Shown piece after piece: positions 39,716-48,659 of a stretch of DNA of 62,942 nucleotides. Position numbers and translations under genes: made by a program. The DNA comes from SIG701 sp045577175 (lineage in GTDB: Bacteria > Bacillota > Clostridia > Oscillospirales > CAG-272): NCBI GenBank assembly GCA_045577175.1, contig JAZNHT010000061.1:1-62942 (forward strand), given 5' to 3'. The first letter of the stretch is position 1. Every line of letters starts with the position of its first letter. The notes beneath the pieces were generated by a model, which was not told the origin of the DNA, made no database searches, and saw nothing but the letters and a program-made list of their open reading frames with translations.

Positions 39716-41533
39716 TTACGATTGCGCGAACAGAGCCGTCGTCGGCAGAACGATTGTGACCGCACTTCCCTCGCCGTAGGTGCTTTCCATGGCGATCGTG
39801 CCGCCGTGCGCCTCGATCAGCTCCTTGGCAATCGCAAGACCGAGACCGGTACCGCCCGTCTCCGATGTACGGGACTTCTCCACACGGTAGAATCGCTCAA
39901 AAATATGTGCCAGATCTTCCTCGGGCACGCCGATGCCGTTATCCGCGACACGGATGATAATTTTCTCATCCGCCGCAGAGACGGACACATCGATTTTGCC
40001 GCCCTCGGGTGTGTATTTCACAGAGTTGGAGAGGATGTTGATAACGACCTGCTCCACTCTCTCCTTGTCCGCCGTAAGCGCAGGCAGATTTTCTTCGGTC
40101 GCAAACGTCACCGTGTGACGGCGCGCCTCAATATCGACGCGCATGACCTCAATGAGACGCTGTACAGATTTCGCCGCATCAAACGTCTCGACCTTCCACT
40201 GTGTGCGGTTATTATCCAGACGGGACAGCACAAGCAGATCGGACACGATACGCGTCATACGGTCGCTCTCGGTAAGCGCCATATCGAGAAAATACTCGCG
40301 TGTCTCCGGAGGCATATCGGGATCCTCGATGACCGTTTCGCACGCGCCCTTGATGGACGTAAGCGGTGTACGAAGCTCATGCGACACATTCGCCACAAAC
40401 TCACGGCGGGATTTATCCAGCTCAAAGCGGCTCGTAATGTCGTGGATAACGGCGATCAGACCGATATGCTTCGCGTTTTCGGACAGGTAATGAATCCGAC
40501 CGAAGCTGACATCGAACACCCGTCCGCTGTAGACCTTATCGCGGAAGATGAGCGTGCCGTCGTCCGTTTTTTCGACGGCGGACACATCCGCATTCAGAAC
40601 GATGCCGCGCTGCTGTCTCTCAAGCGGAATATCCAGAAGCTCAAAGAAGCGCTCCATGGAGAATTTGCGCCGCATCTCGGCGGCAAACAGCTCCGTCGCG
40701 CTCTCGTTGGAATGGAGCACGGCACCGCTGTCCGTGAAAGCGATAATGCCGTCGGAGATACAGGAAAGCACCGTTTCGAGCTTTGTTTTTTCGCCGTCGA
40801 TTTCGAGAAGCGTATTCTGCAAAACGTTTTTCATGTTGTTGAACGTGTCGGTCAGAATACCGATTTCGTCCGAAGAATGGACATCGATCTCATGCGAAAA
40901 TTCGCCTGCGGCAATTAGCTGTGCGCTTCTCGTCAGACTTTGGAGGGGCGAGGTAATCGCCTTTGCGAGGAAGAAGGAAAGCAGAATCGCGATAAGAATA
41001 CCGACAAACAGCGTTTGCAGGATGATGGAAAACAGCATCCAGTTCAGCTCGTTCATCTCACCGAGCGAATCCTTGACGTAGACGATGCACTCCGTGCCGC
41101 CGTTTTTCATGTACACGGCATAGTCCGCGTACTGCGATCCGCCGAGGCGGCGGGTTTCCGTCTCGCGGTTCATGGCGGAGAGCATATTGCCCGTCAGCAT
41201 GAGCGACGCGCCGAGCTCGGCATCCGAGCCTGCCAGCATTTCTCCGTCCATATCGAGCACGTAATAGTTGCGGTACTGATCGATGCCGAGCACGCTCGCG
41301 TACGCACCGAGGATCGTTTTCTGCTCTGCGGCAAAATTCTCGGCGGTAAGCGCACCGACAAGCTCCCCGTACAAGGAGGACGCCGGAGAGAACTGCTCGT
41401 CCATCTGCTGCATGAACGCGTTCGTGTAATACGTGGAAACGCCGTTCAGAAGAACGGTGCTGACGACGCACATGATCGCCAGAATAAAGACAAGCAGAAT
41501 CAGAACGATCTTGAAATACAGACTTTTGAACAT
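39716..41533 (-). CDS. walK: Sensor histidine kinase WalK
   Basis: 605 residues. Membrane helix 1 at about 8-29, outer domain to 165, helix 2 at about 166-190, HAMP (about 191-243, ITSPLQSLTRSAQLIAAGEF), PAS domain (about 250-365, CISDGIIAFTDSGAVLHSNE), HisKA with H385 in VSHELRTPLTSIKGACE, and the ATPase boxes (NILSNSVKYTPEGGKI, ADNGIGVPEEDLAHIFERFY, GTGLGLAIAKELIEAHGG). WalK phosphorylates WalR to keep wall hydrolases matched with synthesis. Same operon as walR. Confidence 0.93.
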   Translation of the reverse strand: MFKSLYFKIVLILLVFILAIMCVVSTVLLNGVSTYYTNAFMQQMDEQFSPASSLYGELVGALTAENFAAEQKTILGAYASVLGIDQYRNYYVLDMDGEMLAGSDAELGASLMLTGNMLSAMNRETETRRLGGSQYADYAVYMKNGGTECIVYVKDSLGEMNELNWMLFSIILQTLFVGILIAILLSFFLAKAITSPLQSLTRSAQLIAAGEFSHEIDVHSSDEIGILTDTFNNMKNVLQNTLLEIDGEKTKLETVLSCISDGIIAFTDSGAVLHSNESATELFAAEMRRKFSMERFFELLDIPLERQQRGIVLNADVSAVEKTDDGTLIFRDKVYSGRVFDVSFGRIHYLSENAKHIGLIAVIHDITSRFELDKSRREFVANVSHELRTPLTSIKGACETVIEDPDMPPETREYFLDMALTESDRMTRIVSDLLVLSRLDNNRTQWKVETFDAAKSVQRLIEVMRVDIEARRHTVTFATEENLPALTADKERVEQVVINILSNSVKYTPEGGKIDVSVSAADEKIIIRVADNGIGVPEEDLAHIFERFYRVEKSRTSETGGTGLGLAIAKELIEAHGGTIAMESTYGEGSAVTIVLPTTALFAQS

Positions 41534-41545
41534 ATGAGTGCCCCG

Positions 41546-42265
41546 TTACGGTTTTCTGAGGTAGTACCCGATGCCCCGTTTGGTCATCAGATATTCCGGC
41601 TTGGACGGATCCGCCTCAATCTTGTTGCGCAAACGGCACACCGTCACGTCCACGTTGCGGATGTCGCCGTAGTAGCCCTCGTATCCCCACACTTCCTCAA
41701 GCAGCTGTTCGCGCGAGAACGCCACGCCGAGATTGGCGGCGAGGAACGCAAGGAAATCGTAGTCCTTTTTGGACAGCTCAAGCGGCTCGCCGTTTTTCGT
41801 GACAAGATACCGTTCGCTGTCGATCGTGAGCTCGCCGATGGTGACGGGCTCGCTTGACTCCGCCTTTTTCTCCGTGACAACCTCGCTTGACGTGCGGCGG
41901 ATATTCACGCGGATGCGTGCAAGCAGCTCCTTGAACGAAAACGGCTTCGTCACGTAATCGTCCGCGCCCGTATCGAGACCGAAAATTTTGTCCTTCTCCT
42001 CCTCACGGGCGGTGACAAAAATGATCGGCACCTGACTGACGCGGCGCACGTGCGCGCACACGTCAAATCCGTTCATGACGGGCAGCATGATGTCCAGCAG
42101 AATCAGATCAAACTCGCCCGACACAGCACGCTCCAGACCGCGGCCGCCGTCGGAGGCAACCTCCGCCTCGTATCCCGCCTTGACGAGATTGTACTTCAGC
42201 ACCTCGGCGATATTCCGTTCATCCTCCACAATAAGGATTTTCTTTTTCGTTTCCGTATTCTCCAT
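41546..42265 (-). CDS. walR: Response regulator WalR
   Basis: 239 residues. Receiver domain with phosphoacceptor D58 (FDLILLDIMLP), acidic pocket near EDERN, and T/K switch residues (FVTAREE, VTKPFSFKELLARI). OmpR/PhoB winged helix from about 135 with DFLAFLAANLGVAFSREQLLEEVWGY and the DNA-reading GDIRNVDVTVCRLRNKIE. WalR activates autolysin genes such as LytE or YocH types in Bacilli; its targets here may include the wall enzymes in this window. It lies between the NodB-like gene and walK. Confidence 0.93.
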   Translation of the reverse strand: MENTETKKKILIVEDERNIAEVLKYNLVKAGYEAEVASDGGRGLERAVSGEFDLILLDIMLPVMNGFDVCAHVRRVSQVPIIFVTAREEEKDKIFGLDTGADDYVTKPFSFKELLARIRVNIRRTSSEVVTEKKAESSEPVTIGELTIDSERYLVTKNGEPLELSKKDYDFLAFLAANLGVAFSREQLLEEVWGYEGYYGDIRNVDVTVCRLRNKIEADPSKPEYLMTKRGIGYYLRKP

Positions 42266-42279
42266 ACTGTACTCCTGTT

Positions 42280-43443
42280 TTATCCTTCGGTACTGCCGCG
42301 CACCTCTGCCATGGCGGCAGTGATCGGGCAGACGCGGTAATTTTCATTCACGGCAAATTCAATCAGAAGCTCCGGCAGAATCTTCACAACGGTATCGTTC
42401 GTGCTCATGCGCAACACATTTATTTCCCGATCCCGAATCGCCTGGAGCGTTCTCACTTTAACATTGGCGGCGGCGTAGCCTCTGCTGTCGGGGACATCGT
42501 AGGTATAATCCCACAAAACGTATCCGGCGGCAAGAATTTTTTCCACGTCCGCCTCGGTGAAGCCGGATTTCTCTACTCCGCCGGGAAGCTGCACGATGCG
42601 GGTGGTGATTTTTGCGAAAGCGTACAAGCGTTCATTCGCCTCGCGCATGATGCCGAGAAAATCCTCCGCACCGCTTGTCTCCGCGCACGTCAGCGCGATT
42701 GTGTGCCCGTCCGCCACGGCGGCGCAGATCAGCGTGGGATACTGTTCGATCTCCGCCTGCGTGACAAAGAACGTCGCCTGTACCCCTGTTGTATGCAGTG
42801 CTTTGAGAATCGTGTACATGTTTTCCTCGTGAAGCGTATTGAAGGTCAGATAGACCGTGCGCTCCGTTGTATCCGTCCCCGAAGAGACAGGCGGACGCTC
42901 GGTGACAGGCGGCGTATCCGTGGAATCACCCGAGCCAGGCTCATAAATCGCGAGCAGCTCGCCGATCGTTTTCGTCTGTCCGCCGTCGCTCAGGCGTACC
43001 GTTTTCCCGTACGGTGCCGCAGCGGATGCGACAATTTCATACTGCAAGCTCAGCACAGAGCAGAAATACTCCGCCGGTACATAGTAGTATCCGCCGTGGA
43101 GCTTATACAGATTCAGATACACCTCCTCCACGCCGTTGACGGTAGCGATTTTCTCGCTGTACAGGATAGAGATATACGCGCCGCTTACACGGTTATAAAG
43201 CATAAATTCTCCCCGTCTGGCATCGATACTGAGCTCGATACGTGAAAACATACCGAACACATCGATCGGCACGTAAGGAATCCCGTCGATCACCTCAAGC
43301 GATGCTGCGGAATCCTTGTACCATCTCTCATCGTTATGGAAGATGCCCGGCGTGCTCGCCGCCTCCACACGGGCGGAGAAAAGGACACCCCCGACAACGC
43401 TCAGCGCAATCACCAGCGCAAGGAGCGGCAGATATTTTTTCAT
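42280..43443 (-). CDS. NodB-fold (polysaccharide deacetylase-like) protein with degenerate active site
   Basis: 387 residues. Signal helix, a copper-amine-oxidase-N-like domain at about 25-150 (IDGIPYVPIDVFGMF, YYVPAEYFCSVL), Thr/Pro linker, then the NodB fold. Motif 1 is YLTFNTLHEENMYTILKAL where catalytic proteins have TFDDG: both Asp are lost. Motif 2, normally H-x-x-x-H, reads GHTIALTC with only one His. The arginine motif region (RIVQLPGG) and the late LRMSTND are retained. It is most likely a non-enzymatic, wall-binding protein. First gene directly upstream of walR, in the same transcript. Confidence 0.8.
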   Translation of the reverse strand: MKKYLPLLALVIALSVVGGVLFSARVEAASTPGIFHNDERWYKDSAASLEVIDGIPYVPIDVFGMFSRIELSIDARRGEFMLYNRVSGAYISILYSEKIATVNGVEEVYLNLYKLHGGYYYVPAEYFCSVLSLQYEIVASAAAPYGKTVRLSDGGQTKTIGELLAIYEPGSGDSTDTPPVTERPPVSSGTDTTERTVYLTFNTLHEENMYTILKALHTTGVQATFFVTQAEIEQYPTLICAAVADGHTIALTCAETSGAEDFLGIMREANERLYAFAKITTRIVQLPGGVEKSGFTEADVEKILAAGYVLWDYTYDVPDSRGYAAANVKVRTLQAIRDREINVLRMSTNDTVVKILPELLIEFAVNENYRVCPITAAMAEVRGSTEG

Positions 43444-43460
43444 GAGGCGTCCTCCTTTTT

Positions 43461-44555
43461 TTACGGATTTTCTTTCAGATATGCCACGGCGAGATCGACC
43501 ACCAAGCCGTAGCTTTTCACGCCCTCCGTACCCTGCAAGGTGAGGTACGTATTATTTACCGCATCGCTGATTTCGGAGACGACCGTCTTGCGGTACGGCT
43601 CAAAAAATTCGCTGTACGCGATCATCTCACGGCGGATGCGGACATGCACGGTATCCAAAAGCGCACGGTACAATTCCGGCGATGCCGAATACAGCGCGGA
43701 CGCGACGTATTCGTACATGTTGAGGTATCCGCTGTAACGGATATACGGATCGTCGGAGGCGATGCACACGAGAAATGCGACGAAATTCGCCTCATTCTCC
43801 CGTGCGATGCCGCGCTGATGCGCCAGCTCGTGCGCCGCCGTATACGCGATCACGTAATCGGGATAATTTGTATTCAGATTCGCCTCGCCCGTAAACATCG
43901 TATACACGCCCGAAATGTGCGTGTACGTCATCAAGGGCGAAATCGACAACGGCTTTATGCGCGAATCAAAGTCCTGAATAAACGGATACTCCGCGCACAC
44001 CCGACCGTATGCGTCCATCAGCTTTTCCGAGAGCGTATCGTAGGAATACGGCATCACGGACGCGCCGTCTGCGCGAAACAGGATTCCGTCCAGCTCCGCT
44101 TCGGTGCGTCGGGCAAGGATTTCCGCGGCTTCAAAAAGCTCCTCAGCGGAGATTTTCTCCGTCTCCATACCCATTTTTTCGTCAAGGGGCGTAGCACGGT
44201 ATCCCGCTGCAAAGGTGAAAACGAACAAAACGTAAATCAACGCCCCGACGGATAAAACGCCGAACACATAGCGCATCGCCGGTGCGAGTCCGTTCTTTGC
44301 CGCGCGGATGCACAAAACGAGCAAAAGCACAAACAAAACGGGAACAAAGTAAAGAAGCGTTTCCGCCAAAGAAAACGGGATCCACACCGTCAGGTGCGAC
44401 AGTGCGGCGCGGAAGAACGCGGAAACGGTACCGTTCCAGAAATCCGCAAACGGCGTGCTGTACACGCACGCGATCTGCACAAGCGCAGAAAAGACCGCAA
44501 GCACAAACAAAACGAGTGACCAAACAGGCACCGCGCGGGATATTTTCTTCAGCAT
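43461..44555 (-). CDS. DUF3810 membrane metallopeptidase-like protein
   Basis: 364 residues. Three N-terminal membrane helices (about 12-35, 55-80 and 95-115), then a soluble domain with a zincin motif: YTAAHELAHQRGIARENEANFVAF, i.e. HExxH plus a distal Glu in ENEANF. The family is of unknown function and widespread in Clostridia and Bacteroidetes. Its start overlaps the end of the RluA gene by 7 bp. Context in an envelope operon suggests a wall or membrane protein substrate, unproven. Confidence 0.85.
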   Translation of the reverse strand: MLKKISRAVPVWSLVLFVLAVFSALVQIACVYSTPFADFWNGTVSAFFRAALSHLTVWIPFSLAETLLYFVPVLFVLLLVLCIRAAKNGLAPAMRYVFGVLSVGALIYVLFVFTFAAGYRATPLDEKMGMETEKISAEELFEAAEILARRTEAELDGILFRADGASVMPYSYDTLSEKLMDAYGRVCAEYPFIQDFDSRIKPLSISPLMTYTHISGVYTMFTGEANLNTNYPDYVIAYTAAHELAHQRGIARENEANFVAFLVCIASDDPYIRYSGYLNMYEYVASALYSASPELYRALLDTVHVRIRREMIAYSEFFEPYRKTVVSEISDAVNNTYLTLQGTEGVKSYGLVVDLAVAYLKENP

Positions 44556-45490
44556 AGCTTTTCCACTTCCTCAAAAACAGTATCGGCATCCGCCCCGAAT
44601 ACCGTCTGAATCAGCTGCCGCATATCTTCGGGCAGCGGCGCGCGGACGGTCACGATCTCCCCCGATGAAGGATGCGGAAACACGGTCGCCACAGCGTGCA
44701 GTGCGTGCCGTGCAATCAGCGAAGAGGGCGCGCCGTACAGATCATCCCCGACGAGGGGACAGCCGTGCGATGTAAAATGGACACGGATCTGGTGCGTGCG
44801 CCCCGTGATCGGATACGCGGCGACGGCGGTGTATCCGTTCGTCTCAAAAAGAACGCGGTAGCGTGTCTCGGCGGTGTGCGCCCCGGGCGCATCGATCGTG
44901 CAAATTTCACGGGTGATGATGCTCTCCGCCGTGCGGCGGATCGGATCGGTGATCGCGCCCTCCTTTGCGGGGAGATGCCCGTGCAGAATTGCGACATACG
45001 TTTTATGAATCCGCCCTGCTTGCATCGACGCCGCCATTTTGTACGCGGCGAGCTTCGTATTCGCCGTCAGCATGACACCGCTTGTATCGCGGTCCAGTCT
45101 GTTGACAGGACGGAACACATACGGGCGGTCTCCGTATCGGTACGCAAGCGCGTTTGCCACCGTATCGAGCCTGTGCCCGAAGGACGGATGCGCAGGCATA
45201 TCCGGCGGCTTGTTGACCGCAGTGATCTCGCTGTCCTCAAACAAAACGGGCAGTGTGAGCGGTGCGGGCACGATGTACGGACTGACATCTTCCTCCGTAT
45301 CGTCCATGGCAAAAGCGAGCACATCCCCCTCTTTGAGCACATACCGCACCGTGGCAAAATTTCCGTTGACGAGGATACCGCCCTCGGTGAATTTCAGTTT
45401 CTTGAGCAGTGCGGAGGAAAAGCCGAGATCGCGGCGCGTAAGCGTCAGAATCGTCTTGCCGGCATCCGCCGCCGTGATACAAATCTCCAC
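44549..45490 (-). CDS. RluA family pseudouridine synthase
   Basis: 313 residues from GTG 45490, which follows GGGAGG with 5-bp spacing; a longer GTG start at 45505 would overlap that site. N-terminal S4-like RNA-binding domain (SALLKKLKFTEGGILVNG), then the catalytic domain with the Asp in PVNRLDRDTSGVML and the late ITGRTHQIRVHFTSHGCPLVGD. It converts uridine to pseudouridine in rRNA or tRNA; the target cannot be told (RluD, RluC or YjbO-like). First gene of the seven-gene operon leading to yycI. Confidence 0.9.
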   Translation of the reverse strand: MEICITAADAGKTILTLTRRDLGFSSALLKKLKFTEGGILVNGNFATVRYVLKEGDVLAFAMDDTEEDVSPYIVPAPLTLPVLFEDSEITAVNKPPDMPAHPSFGHRLDTVANALAYRYGDRPYVFRPVNRLDRDTSGVMLTANTKLAAYKMAASMQAGRIHKTYVAILHGHLPAKEGAITDPIRRTAESIITREICTIDAPGAHTAETRYRVLFETNGYTAVAAYPITGRTHQIRVHFTSHGCPLVGDDLYGAPSSLIARHALHAVATVFPHPSSGEIVTVRAPLPEDMRQLIQTVFGADADTVFEEVEKLC

Positions 45491-45534
45491 GCTGTCCTCC
45501 CACACGCATTCGTAGGCATACTACCTCTCATTAT

Positions 45535-45563
45535 AGTATAGCATTTTTTTCGCGCCATATCAA
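45535..45563 (-). promoter_or_regulatory. Promoter of the rluA-wal operon
   Basis: Minus strand TTGATA, 17 bp, TATACT with TGC before the -10, about 45 bp upstream of rluA. It is the only clear promoter seen before walR, since all genes between are closely spaced. Confidence 0.75.
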
Positions 45564-45681
45564 GCGGATTCGGAAAATTTACAGACAAGAGAGAGGGAAG
45601 AAACCGCGCATCAGAATCCCAATGTCATTCCCCCGGTAACTTTCCGGTGTCATAACACATAAACAAAGCGTATTTTATCTG

Positions 45682-45886
45682 CCGGGGAAAGAACCATCTC
45701 AAACGCCGAAGTTTCTTTCCCCGGTGCCCCTATCTCCTTGGCTCGCGATCTCTTTCAAAGAACGCTTGAGACTCCATGCATAAAAACATACGGCGAAGCC
45801 AAGGAGATGAGAGTGGGTGAATTTGCCGCAGGGCAAAGAGGGAGAGGGCAGAAACTTCGGCGTTTGAGATGGTTCTGCCCTCTCCC
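45682..45886. repeat. Nested-palindrome element
   Basis: Hairpin A: 12-bp stem CCGGGGAAAGAA / TTCTTTCCCCGG (45682-45693, 45713-45724), 19-base loop. Hairpin B: 14-bp stem GGGAGAGGGCAGAA / TTCTGCCCTCTCCC (45840-45853, 45873-45886), 19-base loop. Loop B is the exact reverse complement of loop A. Between them ATCTCCTTGGCT (45732-45743) and AGCCAAGGAGAT (45797-45808) form a third perfect inverted pair. It occupies most of a 380-bp gap; nothing else is seen in the rest of the gap. Confidence 0.85.
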
Positions 45887-45919
45887 TATAAATTGTTCAT
45901 AGATATTTTCCGTGAACGC

Positions 45920-47260
45920 TTACCCGATCTCCGTCACGATGCCGCAGAAGATGGGCAGTCCCGTCTCGTTATCCACAATCGCAAACACGAACGGACGGGT
46001 GAGGAAAATCTGCACAGGCGGCTCGTAATTCGGCGCGGCACCGGTCGCAGTTGCGACAACGGCGGTCACTGCGGCGGCTTTCGTGCCGTCTCTTGTCAAC
46101 TCGATGCGCGTTTTGTGAATCACGTCCCCAATGCAGATGCCTGTATCCGCCTCGCCCATACGGCTGAAATCGGCAGCAGATGTGAATGCATCCGTCATGC
46201 CGAGCGCGGAAAGTAACTCCACAGCAGACGTGCTGTAATCAAACGTAAATTCGGGGATGCGCACAAGGGCTTCTTTGCCCGTCGGCGTCATCATCGCCTC
46301 CGTGACCGCGTCCACGAAATCGGCTCCCGTAAACGAAGCGGCATAGTCGTACACGTCCACGCCTTCCGCAGGCAGGAGACCGACAAAGCTGTATCTTTCC
46401 GCATACGGGCGGACGAAGCCAAGCCCGTCACCGAGCGAAAAATACCGCCATTCCTCCGAGCAGAGCATCGGCACATAAGAAGTACTGCCGTTATATGCCG
46501 TAAAAATCATCTCGCGGATGTCGTCCTCACTGTACGTCTGCTCCCATTTTCCGTCAAAGAGAACGGTGTTGATGAGAAGCATCAGATCCTCTTCATCCAG
46601 CCGATCGATCACGGAGGGGATCATGCCGTCTGTGTTGTCGGACACCCACTGATTCACCTCGGGCACCGTGGCGGAATCAAGAAAATCGCGTCCGAACACG
46701 CCTGCGCCGTAGTACGTGCGGTTCGTCTCAAGAAACGCCTCGCGCACGACAAAGTGCTCGTTTCGGGTGTTGATCCAGATGGAGTTGGCGATATTGAGCA
46801 AAGTGCCGCTGTCCCCGTCGGGCAGATTCCTTGTGAAATCGAGGAAATACCGATTCGCCTCCTCAGCGGAGATGCCGCCGTAGAGCACGTCCTCCATCTG
46901 CGAAAGTGTATTCCCCTCCGCACCGTTTGCCGTCATGCCGAGCGCGTACAGAAGCGACACGGGCGAGATCATCATGTTCGTGCCTTTTTCCTGCAAATTC
47001 AGCATTTCCCAGCCGAAATCCGCCGCGGCACGGACAAACGCATCACTCATCGGCATAGCATCCTCGCCGATCGGATCGTATGTGGGATACTCCATGTTTG
47101 CCGCGGCATATCCAACGAAATCCTCGCCGGAAAGAGGTTCGTCTTGCCCCTTATCAAGCACCGTGCCGTCGAGCTTTTCCTCGGGAAGCATCGTGACACA
47201 CGAGGTAAGCGCCCCCGTCAAAAGCAGAGCAGACAGCACCAAAGAAAGAATCCGTTTCAT
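45920..47260 (-). CDS. Serpin family lipoprotein
   Basis: 446 residues. Lipoprotein signal with lipobox LTSC (C21), a linker of about 60 residues, then a complete serpin fold: NMMISPVSLLYALGMTANGAEGNT, NSIWINTRN, VNQWVSDNTDGMIPSVID, LINTVLFDGKWEQ, and the hinge TRDGTKAAAVTAV at about 389-401 leading into the reactive loop (to about 415), closing with RPFVFAIVDNETGLPIFCGIV. The small-residue hinge is that of inhibitory serpins, which trap serine or cysteine proteases. It would sit on the outer membrane face, perhaps against host or competitor proteases. Single gene. Confidence 0.92.
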   Translation of the reverse strand: MKRILSLVLSALLLTGALTSCVTMLPEEKLDGTVLDKGQDEPLSGEDFVGYAAANMEYPTYDPIGEDAMPMSDAFVRAAADFGWEMLNLQEKGTNMMISPVSLLYALGMTANGAEGNTLSQMEDVLYGGISAEEANRYFLDFTRNLPDGDSGTLLNIANSIWINTRNEHFVVREAFLETNRTYYGAGVFGRDFLDSATVPEVNQWVSDNTDGMIPSVIDRLDEEDLMLLINTVLFDGKWEQTYSEDDIREMIFTAYNGSTSYVPMLCSEEWRYFSLGDGLGFVRPYAERYSFVGLLPAEGVDVYDYAASFTGADFVDAVTEAMMTPTGKEALVRIPEFTFDYSTSAVELLSALGMTDAFTSAADFSRMGEADTGICIGDVIHKTRIELTRDGTKAAAVTAVVATATGAAPNYEPPVQIFLTRPFVFAIVDNETGLPIFCGIVTEIG

Positions 47261-47360
47261 TTTTCTCCTCCAATCAGCCGAACAGGCGGCTTATTTCGGT
47301 TGTTTTCATCCGTTTAGACGGGCTGGCGGAGAAAATTGTTCCCGATGTGCGCGATTTTTC

Positions 47361-47389
47361 TTGTGCCGCGCACGATTTTATGATATACT
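47361..47389 (+). promoter_or_regulatory. Promoter of rimM-trmD
   Basis: TTGTGC, 17 bp, TATACT with TGA before the -10, 33 bp upstream of rimM. Confidence 0.75.
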
Positions 47390-47421
47390 ACTGTCATAAC
47401 GGAACACCGAAAGGATCACAT

Positions 47422-47952
47422 ATGGAAAAGAAACAGTATCTCGACTGCGCCGAAATCGTCGGTACGCACGGTGTGCGCGGCGGTATGCGGCTGCAGGTGC
47501 GCGCTGATTCTCCCGAGGCACTTACGAAGCTCAAGCGGATGTTTATTAAAGTCGGCGAGACGTATAAAGAATGGAAAATCACACGCGCATCCGTGCAGAA
47601 ATCGATGGTGCTCGTCTGGTTTGACGGCATCGACACGCTCGACGCGGCGATCCCTTATAAGGGAAAGCTCCTCTACGCCGCACGCACGGATCTCCGATTG
47701 CCGAAGGGCGCGCATTTCATCGCGGACATGATCGGACTGCCCGTCCTTGACGCGGAGGACGGCACCGTATTCGGCACCCTTTCAGATGTGACAAGTACGG
47801 GCGTGCAAGAGCTCTACACCGTCAAAAAAGCGGACGGCGGAACGTTCATGATCCCCGCCGTGCCTGCGTTTGTAAAAAAAGTATCCGTCGGGGATGAGGA
47901 CGGATGCCCCGAGGGCATCTACGTCACGCTGATCGACGGTATGATGGAGTAA
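47422..47952 (+). CDS. rimM: 16S rRNA processing protein RimM
   Basis: 176 residues from ATG 47422 (AAAGGAT upstream). RimM binds S19 and helps mature the 30S head. N-terminal barrel: LDCAEIVGTHGVRGGMRLQV; C-terminal PRC barrel: FIADMIGLPVLDAEDGTVFGTLSDVTSTGVQELYTV split as two strands, ending MIPAVPAFVKKV and IYVTLIDGMME. Length and trmD neighbour are as in most Firmicutes; rpsP, usually upstream, is missing here. Confidence 0.93.
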   Translation: MEKKQYLDCAEIVGTHGVRGGMRLQVRADSPEALTKLKRMFIKVGETYKEWKITRASVQKSMVLVWFDGIDTLDAAIPYKGKLLYAARTDLRLPKGAHFIADMIGLPVLDAEDGTVFGTLSDVTSTGVQELYTVKKADGGTFMIPAVPAFVKKVSVGDEDGCPEGIYVTLIDGMME

Positions 47953-47954
47953 GT

Positions 47955-48659
47955 ATGCGTATTGACATCATGACGCTCTTCCCTGCGCTGATTGAATCGG
48001 TGCTCGGCGAGAGCATTATCGGGCGTGCAAGGCAGGCAGGGCTTGTCGACATCCGCGCACACAACATCCGCGACTATTCCGAGGACAAGCATCACCGCGT
48101 GGATGACACGCCGTACGGCGGCGGCCGCGGGATGCTGATGGCGGCACCGCCGATCTTCAATTGCTTTTCCGCGATCACGGCAGACGCTCCGGCGGAAGAA
48201 AAGCGGCACGTCGTCTACCTCTCCCCCCGTGGGCGCACGTTTACCCAATCGATTGCGAAGGAGTACGCGCAGTACGACCGATTGATCCTGCTCTGCGGAC
48301 ACTATGAGGGCATTGACGAGCGCATCATTGAAGAGATCGTGGACGAGGAGGTTTCCGTCGGCGATTTCGTTCTGACGGGCGGTGAGATCCCTGCCTGCCT
48401 GATCGCGGACGCCGTCTGCCGCTTGATGGACGGGGTGCTTCCCTTGCCCGAATGTCACGAAAAAGAGAGCTTTGAGGACGATCTGCTTGAGTATCCGCAG
48501 TACACCAGACCGCCCGTTTTTCACGGACGCGCCGTGCCCGAGGTACTTTTGTCAGGGCATCACGCGAACATTGAAAAATGGCGGCGTGAGCAGTCCGAGG
48601 CAATCACCGCCGCACGCCGTCCCGATCTGATCGCAAAACGGGAGAAGAAGCCGGATTAA
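47955..48659 (+). CDS. trmD: tRNA (guanine(37)-N1)-methyltransferase
   Basis: 234 residues from ATG 47955, two bases after rimM. TrmD methylates G37 to prevent frameshifting. SPOUT-family marks: MRIDIMTLFPALIESVLGESI, HHRVDDTPYGGGRGMLM, VYLSPRGRTFTQ, ILLCGHYEGIDERIIE and SVGDFVLTGGEIPACLIADA (trefoil knot). The C-terminal helical domain contains HGRAVPEVLLSGHHANIEKWR. Essential. rplS, often next in the operon, lies 6 kb away on the other strand. Confidence 0.96.
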   Translation: MRIDIMTLFPALIESVLGESIIGRARQAGLVDIRAHNIRDYSEDKHHRVDDTPYGGGRGMLMAAPPIFNCFSAITADAPAEEKRHVVYLSPRGRTFTQSIAKEYAQYDRLILLCGHYEGIDERIIEEIVDEEVSVGDFVLTGGEIPACLIADAVCRLMDGVLPLPECHEKESFEDDLLEYPQYTRPPVFHGRAVPEVLLSGHHANIEKWRREQSEAITAARRPDLIAKREKKPD

